Assembly (NCBI GenBank): GCA_030606845.1
Contig: JAUWFP010000011.1
Location: 1-22,670 of the forward strand
Source of the DNA: Anaerolineales bacterium
GTDB lineage: Bacteria; Chloroflexota; Anaerolineae; Anaerolineales; E44-bin32
Length of the DNA stretch: 22,670 nt
Direction of reading: 5' to 3'
Of this stretch, positions 7,802 through 14,007 are shown in pieces; the stretch's first letter is position 1, and the number at the start of each line of letters is the position of its first letter. Both the position numbers and the translations under genes were made by a program. The notes below the pieces were generated by a model that saw nothing but the letters and a program-made list of their open reading frames with translations, was not told the origin of the DNA and ran no database searches.

Positions 7802-8464
7802 ATGAAGGATCGAATGGAAGACGTACCTTTCTTAATTGCACCCGATGGCGAGCTTCAGGGAAAGCGTTGGCCATTGGTAAATTCAACATTCCTAATCGGC
7901 AGAGGTGAAGACTGCGATCTTGTGTTATTGGATAGACAGGTATCTCGTCACCATGCTCGAATTAATAGAACAGAAGAAGGATACGTAGTAGAGGATTTGA
8001 GCAGTAAAAACCATACGCATTTGAACGGGGTGCGCATTGAATCGAAGGTTGTTCTTCAGGATGGGGATGAGATCCAGGTAGCCCTTGCCGTCAGGCTCAA
8101 TTTTATTGGTTCGGAAGCGACACTTCCGCTTTCGGTTGATGAAGCAATTCGTTTTGGTATAGGGCGGCTGCGAATGGAAGTTCAGGCTCATCGTGTCTGG
8201 GTAAACGAACAGGAAATTGACCCACCTCTTTCCCCACCGCAATTTCGGTTACTGGAATTGCTCTATAAAAGCTCAGGCGTTGTTACGAGAGATGAGATTG
8301 CTTCGCATGTTTGGCCCGGCACGGATGGAATTGGGGTTTCCGACCAAGCGATTGATGCTCTTGTACGAAGATTGCGCGACCGCATCTTTGAAGTTGATGC
8401 AGAGTGCAAGTACGTTATAACCGTCAGGGGACATGGTTTCCGTTTAGAAAACCCAATACCATAA
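7802..8464 (+). CDS. FHA domain fused to OmpR-type winged-helix DNA-binding domain
   Basis: The 220-residue protein joins a phosphothreonine-binding FHA domain (about 22-103) to a Trans_reg_C winged helix (about 122-217). FHA hallmarks are all visible: IGRG (32-35), SRHHA (48-52), DLSSKN (65-70) and NG (75-76). The winged helix has LSPPQFRLLELL, VVTRDEIASHVWP, the recognition helix VSDQAIDALVRRLRDRI and the wing hairpin YVITVRGHGFRL. The family suggests a transcription factor whose activity is controlled by binding a phosphothreonine peptide, possibly on the neighbouring kinase. Mycobacterial EmbR has related parts in the opposite order (DNA-binding first, FHA last). Domain calls are secure; the regulatory logic is inference. 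Confidence 0.92.
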   Translation: MKDRMEDVPFLIAPDGELQGKRWPLVNSTFLIGRGEDCDLVLLDRQVSRHHARINRTEEGYVVEDLSSKNHTHLNGVRIESKVVLQDGDEIQVALAVRLNFIGSEATLPLSVDEAIRFGIGRLRMEVQAHRVWVNEQEIDPPLSPPQFRLLELLYKSSGVVTRDEIASHVWPGTDGIGVSDQAIDALVRRLRDRIFEVDAECKYVITVRGHGFRLENPIP

Positions 8465-8466
8465 AG

Positions 8467-8488
8467 AGAAGCCCCATGTGGGGCTTCT
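8467..8488 (-). terminator. Hairpin terminator downstream of ssrA
   Basis: A perfect 9-bp inverted repeat, AGAAGCCCC and GGGGCTTCT with a 4-base loop, lies 2 bases past the tmRNA 3' end. On the minus strand it is followed by a short CTTTAT. It also sits 2 bases after the stop codon of the convergent FHA gene and probably ends both transcripts, though no T-run follows on the plus strand. Confidence 0.75.
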
Positions 8489-8490
8489 AG

Positions 8491-8884
8491 TGGAGATGGC
8501 GGGATTCGAACCCGCGTCCGAAGGATTCAGTCAGCAGATGTCTACAAACATAGTCAATCTTTGTTTTTGCTGAGATGACGTAGATTGACAGACGTTCAAA
8601 TCAACTATCCACTGCGAGCCTAAACCCGCTCTTACAGAACTGCCGTGGATCCAATTCTGCCAGCCCCAACATTTTGATCGCCATTCCTCGCACCGCTAGG
8701 GCGAAGCTTGAGGTGGCGAGCTCTCCTGGGAGAGCGCCGATCTACTTGTACTCCGCTTACGCGGCTACGGGTAGAGCAGCATAGTCAGTGCGATTGGCAC
8801 TTGTGTGTGCGCTGAGTTAACGAGTTCGGCGCCTCTCGGTTTGCAATCTGTGACGCTCCACCTCCGTCGATACCATTCATCCCC
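8491..8884 (-). ncRNA. ssrA: tmRNA (transfer-messenger RNA)
   Basis: This 394-base tmRNA rescues stalled ribosomes with SmpB. Its 5' end GGGGATG pairs with CATCTCC near the 3' end, followed by discriminator A at 8491; CCA is not encoded, since CTA follows. The T-arm GCGGGTTCGAATCCCGC and the conserved 5' block ATGGTATCGACGGAGG are present. The tag frame runs from a GCA resume codon at 8810-8808 to TAA at 8759-8757 and encodes AHTSANRTDYAALPVAA. An in-frame TAA lies just upstream of the resume region, as expected for a non-AUG-started tag. smpB is upstream on the same strand, separated by one unknown gene. The resume codon is inferred by analogy, so the tag N terminus could shift by a codon or two. 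Confidence 0.96.
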
Positions 8885-8898
8885 TTTGACCAACTTTC

Positions 8899-8904
8899 AG
8901 TATA
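8899..8904 (-). promoter_or_regulatory. -10 element of the ssrA promoter
   Basis: On the minus strand TGCTATACT forms an extended -10 (TG, one base, TATACT). It ends 14 bases before the mature 5' end, so the primary transcript would be a few bases longer and trimmed by RNase P, as is usual for tmRNA. No good -35 is seen, which fits an extended -10 promoter. ssrA may therefore be transcribed independently of smpB. Confidence 0.5.
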
Positions 8905-8931
8905 GCACAGAGAAGCCGGTTAATCATTAGT

Positions 8932-9009
8932 ATAATGCGCATAGCCATATGGGTTCCTATAAAATATTCATTCTTTATTTTCTTTAATATACAAAAAGGC
9001 TATGCGCAA
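8932..9009. repeat. Inverted-repeat element, copy A
   Basis: This 78-base AT-rich element has imperfect inverted ends: TGCGCATAGCC (8936-8946) and GGCTATGCGCA (8998-9008). Its outer 21 bases (8932-8952) recur exactly on the opposite strand at 22442-22462, where the second inverted arm also recurs, so the two are diverged copies of one element. The middle is not conserved but has similar length. It sits between the unknown gene after smpB and the ssrA promoter. It looks like a small non-autonomous (MITE or REP-like) element or a long-spaced operator pair. Confidence 0.6.
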
Positions 9010-9017
9010 TTTTTATT

Positions 9018-9803
9018 TCACCATTCAGCATTGGGGAAAGTATTCAGTTCGGCATTCTTGCCTATCTTTTTGTACATGATGACATTTGAATATGGCTCCC
9101 CGAGGATACAGTCATGTATTGCCCAACTCCTTCCCAGTATGCTTCGATGGAATGCAGGCTTCCGGAAGGGCGTTGAGTTATCTAGTTCTAAGAAAAGATC
9201 AGATCCGGGTTTGAATCCCTCATTTATCCGTATCATTAACCGCCGACCTTTTTGATAGGAAAAGCCATAGCGCTCGAAAACAATCGCATTATGATAAGAG
9301 AGTGGGTCTATAAAATACACATCATGCCCCAGCCCCTGCATGAAATCATCAAAGGCGAGGATTGCATGCTTTAGTAAACGCAATCCCTGGCGCACCTGAC
9401 CAGGGGCCAGCCCTGCATTAAGCGCTTTTTCCTCTTCAACAAGATTCCTGCGAAATACTCCAAATTCGGTTTTCGTTCCATCAGGCATTTTATCCACACC
9501 GAAGCGTGGAGAGTTTGGATCGTTGACAATGTAAAGCAGTACATGGATCTGACCATTCATCGTATCCGTGAGATGCGTGTAGAGCAGAGAATCTTGGGCC
9601 CCATATTCATGTCGCAGGTCGAGCACAACATCGGTGCTGCCTTCTTTAAACCGCAAGGTAAGAAGTGACCTTCCATCAGAGTCTGTGAAATCTGAGTTAA
9701 TATCGAACTTCTGGAGCAGTTCATTTGGAATGAACTGTGTATAAATGGCCTCTTTCTCTTTTTCCGGCAGTTGATTAATTGAAGCGATTGATTTTGGCTT
9801 CAC
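9018..9803 (-). CDS. Unknown protein coupled to smpB, with weak GNAT-like C-terminal motif
   Basis: I do not recognise this 261-residue soluble protein. It begins with a GTG whose last two bases are shared with the smpB stop (GTGA), preceded by a strong GAGGAG, so it is translationally coupled to smpB. Residues 40-110 look like beta strands (LLTLRF, DVVLDLRHEY, QIHVLLYIV). Residues 137-185 contain GLRLLKHAILAFDDFM and DPLSYHNAIVFERYGFSY. The last resembles the C-terminal N-x-x-x-x-x-E-x-x-GF block of GNAT acetyltransferases, but a clear acetyl-CoA loop is missing. Its place between smpB and ssrA hints at a role in ribosome rescue or translation; that rests on position only. Confidence 0.75.
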   Translation of the reverse strand: MKPKSIASINQLPEKEKEAIYTQFIPNELLQKFDINSDFTDSDGRSLLTLRFKEGSTDVVLDLRHEYGAQDSLLYTHLTDTMNGQIHVLLYIVNDPNSPRFGVDKMPDGTKTEFGVFRRNLVEEEKALNAGLAPGQVRQGLRLLKHAILAFDDFMQGLGHDVYFIDPLSYHNAIVFERYGFSYQKGRRLMIRINEGFKPGSDLFLELDNSTPFRKPAFHRSILGRSWAIHDCILGEPYSNVIMYKKIGKNAELNTFPNAEW

Positions 9804-10273
9804 TCTTTTCTCCTCGCGAAGGATCTCTCAATATCGCGGGCTGCATCCTTCTCTGCAATTTCTCTGCGTTTATCATACTGTCGTTTCCCGCGGGCAAGTG
9901 CGATCTCCAATTTTGCACGACCCTTTTTCAGATACATCCTCGTTGGAACAACTGTATAACCGCGCTGCCGAATTTTTGCATCTAAGCGCAATATTTCCCT
10001 TCGGTGCAATAATAGTTTCCTACGCCGACGAGGGTCATGATTGAATAAGCTTGCCGCTTGATATGGCGCGATGTGCGCATTCACAAGCCATGCTTCATCT
10101 CCACTAATTTGAACATAAGCTTCCTTCAAGCTTACGTTACCCGACCTCGCTGATTTGATTTCAGTTCCGCGCAATACAATACCTGCCTCAAGACGATCCT
10201 CGAGAATGTAATCATGTGCCGCCTTTTTATTCCTGGCGATTGTCTTGTACGGATCCTTCTTCTTCTTGGCCAT
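9800..10273 (-). CDS. smpB: SsrA-binding protein SmpB
   Basis: The 157-residue SmpB carries tmRNA to stalled ribosomes. The family pattern is complete: NKKAAHDYILEDRLEAGIVL, the signature GTEIKSARSGNVSLKEAY, HIAPYQAAS, then RKLLLHRREI, the RGYTVVPTRMY block, and a basic C-terminal tail (GKRQYDKRREI) that enters the mRNA channel. Length is typical. It starts one base after the stop of the S41 peptidase gene, so the two are in one transcript, and its stop overlaps the start of the next gene. Confidence 0.98.
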   Translation of the reverse strand: MAKKKKDPYKTIARNKKAAHDYILEDRLEAGIVLRGTEIKSARSGNVSLKEAYVQISGDEAWLVNAHIAPYQAASLFNHDPRRRRKLLLHRREILRLDAKIRQRGYTVVPTRMYLKKGRAKLEIALARGKRQYDKRREIAEKDAARDIERSFARRKE

Positions 10274-10274
10274 C

Positions 10275-11432
10275 TTAGCGAAACTCCCGCAACCATTCTA
10301 CAGCAACGGCAATGCCATTATCCACGGATGGATCTATTTGTTCAACAATGATATCTGGAAGAAGGCCTATACTGTCAATAACTTTACCATCGGGAGTTAG
10401 CCAACGAGCAGACGTCACATGCAGACTTGATCCATCGCTCAACTCTAAAATCACTTGCACAGATCCCTTGCCAAAAGTCGTCTCGCCAATTAATGGCGCT
10501 CGATCGTTGTCCTTAAGCGAAGCCGCCACTACTTCCGCGGCACTCGCGGTCCCGGCATTCACCAGAACAACCATGGGAATCTCTGATGCCAACCCTTTCT
10601 CGTGAACATAGAATAACTGGCTCTCCATTCCACTACGCTCTTCAACAACAACGAGCCCGTCCTCGAGAAATAACCGAGATGATTCTATAGATGCATCGAG
10701 TAGACCCCCGGAATTATCCCTTAAGTCGAGAATGATCGATTTAGCATCTCTATTCACTAATTCCTTATAGGCTTTCTCAAGTTCATCTGGAGTTTTTTCA
10801 CTGAAACGGCGAATGGTAATAACCCCAACCCATTGTTCTTCGGGGAGAAGGTAGTGCATCACCGAGGGCAGGGGGATAATGGCACGAGTGATTTCAAACT
10901 CAAGGTTGGTCTGCTCGGGATCCCGTGCAGCCACTGTCAAGCGGATCACTGAACCTTCAGGCCCTCGAATACGAGCGATAACTGACTCAAGAGCAGTTTC
11001 TTTGTTAATCGAAACGCCTTCAACTTTAAGTAGAACATCCCCTTCGAGGATACCTGCATCTTCAGCTGGACCACCTTCAATTGGGACAAGGTAGAACTTG
11101 CCTTGCTCGCCTTTGGAAATTTCTGCTCCTATACCCGCGTATTCTCCTGCCAAATCGTCCGTTTGAATTTCGTGTGTCGCTGGCTCAACGTATCTGCTAT
11201 AAGGATCAGGTAATACCCCCATCATGCCATGAATCATCCCCCGCTCAAGCTCCAGGTCTTCCGGCAGAGGGTCGAGGTAATGCACCCCTAGGAGTCGCCT
11301 AGCTTCTTTCAAAAGAACCAGTTGTTCTGAAGGGAGCGGCCAGATCTCACGCGCAAAATAACCAGCAGCGAATGAGAGAAGAGTAACTAAGAATAAACCT
11401 AGCGTGAGAAATGAAATCAAGCGCTTTGACAT
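10275..11432 (-). CDS. S41-family C-terminal processing protease (CtpA-like)
   Basis: The 385-residue protease has an N-terminal membrane anchor (about 5-27) and acts outside the membrane on protein C termini. A PDZ domain (about 92-175, with the carboxylate-binding loop near GIGAEI and the block AEDAGILEGDVLLKVEG) precedes the S41 core. The nucleophile is Ser297 in NAGTASAAE and the general base Lys322 in GETTFGKGS; the LRDNSGG block (237-243) is also present. A possible ribosome-binding AGGG precedes the ATG. It heads a cluster with smpB, an unknown gene and ssrA. Related Tsp/Prc proteases degrade ssrA-tagged proteins in the periplasm of E. coli, so the neighbourhood makes functional sense, but the true substrates are unknown. 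Confidence 0.94.
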   Translation of the reverse strand: MSKRLISFLTLGLFLVTLLSFAAGYFAREIWPLPSEQLVLLKEARRLLGVHYLDPLPEDLELERGMIHGMMGVLPDPYSRYVEPATHEIQTDDLAGEYAGIGAEISKGEQGKFYLVPIEGGPAEDAGILEGDVLLKVEGVSINKETALESVIARIRGPEGSVIRLTVAARDPEQTNLEFEITRAIIPLPSVMHYLLPEEQWVGVITIRRFSEKTPDELEKAYKELVNRDAKSIILDLRDNSGGLLDASIESSRLFLEDGLVVVEERSGMESQLFYVHEKGLASEIPMVVLVNAGTASAAEVVAASLKDNDRAPLIGETTFGKGSVQVILELSDGSSLHVTSARWLTPDGKVIDSIGLLPDIIVEQIDPSVDNGIAVAVEWLREFR

Positions 11433-11636
11433 TCAATACCCTATTTTCTATTCATAATCAAACCAAGCGGAATCATAATACATAATGTCAGGAAAACTCA
11501 CATCATACGCACAGGGTTGCTAAATGAAATCAAGAGACAATTAGCCAGGTCAAATCATGGTATAGGAGGGGGGGTACGAATTTCATATAGCGGAATCGCG
11601 AATAGAACGTAATAATTATGCTGTAAAGGTTGTTCA

Positions 11637-12671
11637 ATGGTTGAAGAAACAAAGAGTTCAACAGATCAGCAGGAAGATCCGATAAAACTCCTCGTGGTTG
11701 AGGATGATCCGGCGATGCTCATTGCCTTTCAGGACGTCCTGAAGGGAGCGGGCTTTGAAGTCCTTTCAGCTTCCAACGGGGAAGCCGCGCTGGAGCTTCT
11801 AGGTCATACACAACCTGCGCTGATTCTTTCCGATATCTCAATGCCGATAATGGATGGCTATGAATTGTTTGAGGCTGTCCGCCGGCAACCTGGAGGGTCT
11901 AGCATACCCTTCATCTTCCTCACCGCAAGGGGCACCCGAGAGGATATTTTCGCCGGCAAATCGTTAGGTGCTGACGACTACATAACAAAACCCGTAACGA
12001 CCCAGGAACTCTTGTCCGCCGTTCGAGCACGGCTCCAGCGCTCAGACGAACTTATGCTTGCCCAGCTTAAACACGCATATAGGGACAGCCTTTTTGTGTT
12101 GGCAAATGCAATTGAAGCCCGGGACTCCTATACGCACGCACACATGAGACGTCTAAGCCTGTACGCAAGAGCACTTGCTGACCAACTCGAATGGGATGAC
12201 GCCAGGCTTGAAATTCTTGAATTCGGTGCCATCTTGCATGATATTGGCAAGATTTACATACCCGAATCAGTGTTGAGAAAAGACAGCTCTCTTTCTGATG
12301 AAGAATGGGTAGAGATGCGAAAACACCCTGAAGTAGGCGCACTAATGATCCGCGACATCCCTTACCTTGCACCCGCTATCCCACTCGTTTTGCATCATCA
12401 TGAACGTTGGGATGGTAACGGGTATCCTGCTAATCTCACCGGTGAGGAAATCCCTGAGGGCGCCCGGCTACTTGCAGTAGCAGATGCCTTCGACGCAATG
12501 ACATCCGATCGACCTTACCGGCAGGCAATGCCCGGTGATGAGGCTTACACCGAGATTCGCAATGGTTCAGGAAAGCAGTTTGACCCGGGAATTGTGCAGG
12601 CGATGGAAAAGTGCTGGGATTCGGGTGAAATCCATCGGATTATGGACAACTCCAACCAAACAAACGATTAA
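11637..12671 (+). CDS. Response regulator with HD-GYP phosphodiesterase output domain
   Basis: The 344-residue protein has a receiver domain (about 16-135) with acidic pair E22 D23 D24, phospho-acceptor Asp66 in SDISMP, Thr96 and Lys118. An HD-GYP domain (about 145-335) follows, with HDIGK (201-205), HHERWDGNGYP (254-264) and the DAFDAMTSDRPYR block. Intact motifs predict a cyclic-di-GMP phosphodiesterase controlled by phosphorylation. The closest kinase-like gene in the window is far away and lacks its phospho-acceptor, so the cognate kinase is probably elsewhere. The gene is divergent from the ctpA-smpB cluster, with 204 bases between them. AAAGG lies 8 bases before the ATG. Confidence 0.95.
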   Translation: MVEETKSSTDQQEDPIKLLVVEDDPAMLIAFQDVLKGAGFEVLSASNGEAALELLGHTQPALILSDISMPIMDGYELFEAVRRQPGGSSIPFIFLTARGTREDIFAGKSLGADDYITKPVTTQELLSAVRARLQRSDELMLAQLKHAYRDSLFVLANAIEARDSYTHAHMRRLSLYARALADQLEWDDARLEILEFGAILHDIGKIYIPESVLRKDSSLSDEEWVEMRKHPEVGALMIRDIPYLAPAIPLVLHHHERWDGNGYPANLTGEEIPEGARLLAVADAFDAMTSDRPYRQAMPGDEAYTEIRNGSGKQFDPGIVQAMEKCWDSGEIHRIMDNSNQTND

Positions 12672-12737
12672 TCAACCCCTTCCTAAACACTAAAATTAAT
12701 AACAATATTTGATAGCTTCCATTTTTCAGGAAGGCTG

Positions 12738-12743
12738 TATAAT
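12738..12743 (+). promoter_or_regulatory. -10 element upstream of the YihY-family gene
   Basis: A consensus TATAAT preceded by TG predicts a start near 12750 and a leader of about 27 bases. TTGATA (12709-12714) is the best -35 sequence nearby, but the 23-base spacer is too long. An imperfect hairpin, AGCTTCC with GGAAGGCT (12714-12736), overlaps the spacer and may be the weak end of the HD-GYP transcript. Confidence 0.4.
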
Positions 12744-12776
12744 CTCTGCTATCCGCAGCGGGTAAATAAGCTAAAT

Positions 12777-13694
12777 ATGCCGATGAAAGACAATCTCCAC
12801 CAGATGTATCATCGACTAAACCTCGCGACACGAGGAGGGCTCGGAATCTTTGCGCTCTCACTAGAGCGATTCTCAGAGGCTCGTGGCGCAGCGACCGCTG
12901 CTAGTCTTGCATATTACGCACTTTTTTCTATATTTCCATTCTTTCTTGCATTAATTGCGTCCGCGAGTTTTGTGCTTGAGGAAGAGATTATATTTTCACA
13001 AGTGACAGAGATTATTGGTAATTTTCTTCCAGTCTCTGAATCTTTAATTGAGGACAATCTGCAGACAATTCTTTCTCTACGTGGGCCCGTTCGCATTATT
13101 GGCCTTATCGGCTTGGTTTGGGCAGGGACAGGTGTTTTTTCCAGTTTGTTTTACAACGTGAGCCTTGCCTGGCCAGATACGAAACCTAGTAATTACATTC
13201 GCAACCGGCTTGCCGGGCTCTCGATCATAACCATTGTGATCGTACTTCTCTCGGCCTATATGTTCTTCTCAACCGTCTCTACTTTCCTTTCCCGCTTTGA
13301 CCCTACAAATATTATTTTCTTGTCACCCGAGATATTCCCGGTCCAATCCTTCATCACTCATTTCCTTTCATGGGCATCCAAAGTGATTTTGTTCTTCCTG
13401 CTTTTTCTATGGGCACCAAATACAAAGGTTCCTTGGCGTGCAGCGCTCGTTGGTGCCATGGTGGCTGGCTTAGGCTGGGACCTCGCCTCGGCAGGCTTCA
13501 CCTGGTACCTTAGAAGCGGTATCGCCACCTATGAACTTGTTTATGGCTCCTTAGGGGCAATCGTAGCGCTCATGCTTTGGTTTTATATCATCAGCCTGGT
13601 GATACTTTATGGTGCGCATCTTGGGGGAGCCATCACTTCTTCTTATCCGTCAAAATCTTCTGAAGGAGAAGCCGCGGATGCCCTCTTTGAATAA
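12777..13694 (+). CDS. YihY/BrkB-family integral membrane protein
   Basis: The 305-residue membrane protein was formerly mislabelled ribonuclease BN. The family hallmark AATAASLAYYALFSIFPFFLALI (a run near 38-60) marks the first membrane helix. About six helices can be counted, including IIGLIGLVWAGTGVFSSL, IITIVIVLLSAYMFF, VILFFLLFLWA with the PNTKVPWRAALVGA block, and a final GSLGAIVALMLWFYIISLVILYG region. Molecular function is not established for the family. A second ATG (12783) is an equally good start; no strong ribosome-binding site decides between them. It appears to have its own promoter. Confidence 0.92.
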   Translation: MPMKDNLHQMYHRLNLATRGGLGIFALSLERFSEARGAATAASLAYYALFSIFPFFLALIASASFVLEEEIIFSQVTEIIGNFLPVSESLIEDNLQTILSLRGPVRIIGLIGLVWAGTGVFSSLFYNVSLAWPDTKPSNYIRNRLAGLSIITIVIVLLSAYMFFSTVSTFLSRFDPTNIIFLSPEIFPVQSFITHFLSWASKVILFFLLFLWAPNTKVPWRAALVGAMVAGLGWDLASAGFTWYLRSGIATYELVYGSLGAIVALMLWFYIISLVILYGAHLGGAITSSYPSKSSEGEAADALFE

Positions 13695-13928
13695 TTCTTC
13701 CTTTCATTGATAAGGTCCCGTAATTATCCCCCATAGAACATACGTGCGTCTCTGTAGATTTCAATCCCGTTACATCAATAATTACCGATACACTTCAAAC
13801 GGGTAGGGGGGTGTCGCTCTGTTTAATCTCTCCATATCCCAAACCATGTCTTTCTTAACGAAAACTTCCTGATTGCAAATTCGCAATACACTTTCCATAA
13901 AATACCAACTGTTTATCGGGGGAGGGGC
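13695..13928. other. Non-coding region between the YihY gene and the recombinase promoter
   Basis: No open frame of note lies here. A 6-bp inverted repeat, CCCGTT (13766-13771) and AACGGG (13798-13803), is followed by a G-rich run (13801-13810). A second G-rich run occurs at 13918-13926. I see no tRNA, terminator with a T-run or transposon remnant. The promoter and the dif-like site of the recombinase follow immediately. Confidence 0.5.
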
Positions 13929-13957
13929 TTGACCCGAGGGCTCTATTATGCTAAATT
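13929..13957 (+). promoter_or_regulatory. Probable promoter of the tyrosine recombinase gene
   Basis: TTGACC (13929-13934) and TAAATT (13952-13957) are 17 bases apart, giving a predicted start near 13964. That is exactly the first base of the dif-like site, so a recombinase bound there would block its own transcription. Confidence 0.6.
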
Positions 13958-13963
13958 CTCTAT

Positions 13964-13991
13964 GCTTATGATAAGTACTATTATAATAAGC
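13964..13991 (+). other. Candidate dif-like Xer recombination site
   Basis: Two 11-bp arms, GCTTATGATAA and TTATAATAAGC, flank a 6-bp centre, GTACTA. The arms are inverted copies differing at one position. This is the 11-6-11 plan of Xer/dif sites, and the inner ends ATAA and TTAT match those of E. coli dif; the right arm agrees with the E. coli XerD arm at about 7 of 11 positions. It lies 16 bases before the start of a tyrosine recombinase gene, as difSL does for xerS and difH for xerH. Near-equal arms suit a single recombinase. An operator or phage-type core site are alternatives. Confidence 0.55.
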
Positions 13992-14005
13992 TCTCTAAGG
14001 AGAGC
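13990..14005 (+). promoter_or_regulatory. Hairpin covering the recombinase ribosome-binding site
   Basis: GCTCTC (13990-13995) and GAGAGC (14000-14005) form a 6-bp stem with loop TAAG. The ribosome-binding AAGGAG (13998-14002 core) lies in the loop and the 3' arm, five bases before the TTG start. The fold would hold translation down. Confidence 0.45.
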
Positions 14006-14007
14006 GG

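Noticed and set aside
8491..8884. Reading the 3' part of this region as a lone tRNA
   Set aside because: The T-arm-like end belongs to the tmRNA. The 5' ATGGTATCGACGGAGG block, acceptor pairing with the far end, and an internal tag frame explain the whole span.
8935..9255. Plus-strand 106-codon open frame as a gene
   Set aside because: It lies antisense to the coupled gene after smpB, begins inside the inverted-repeat element, and shows no protein-like pattern or ribosome-binding site.
13801..13926. G-rich runs (13801-13810 and 13918-13926) as a G-quadruplex element
   Set aside because: The tracts are too few and too widely spaced to form a standard four-tract quadruplex motif.
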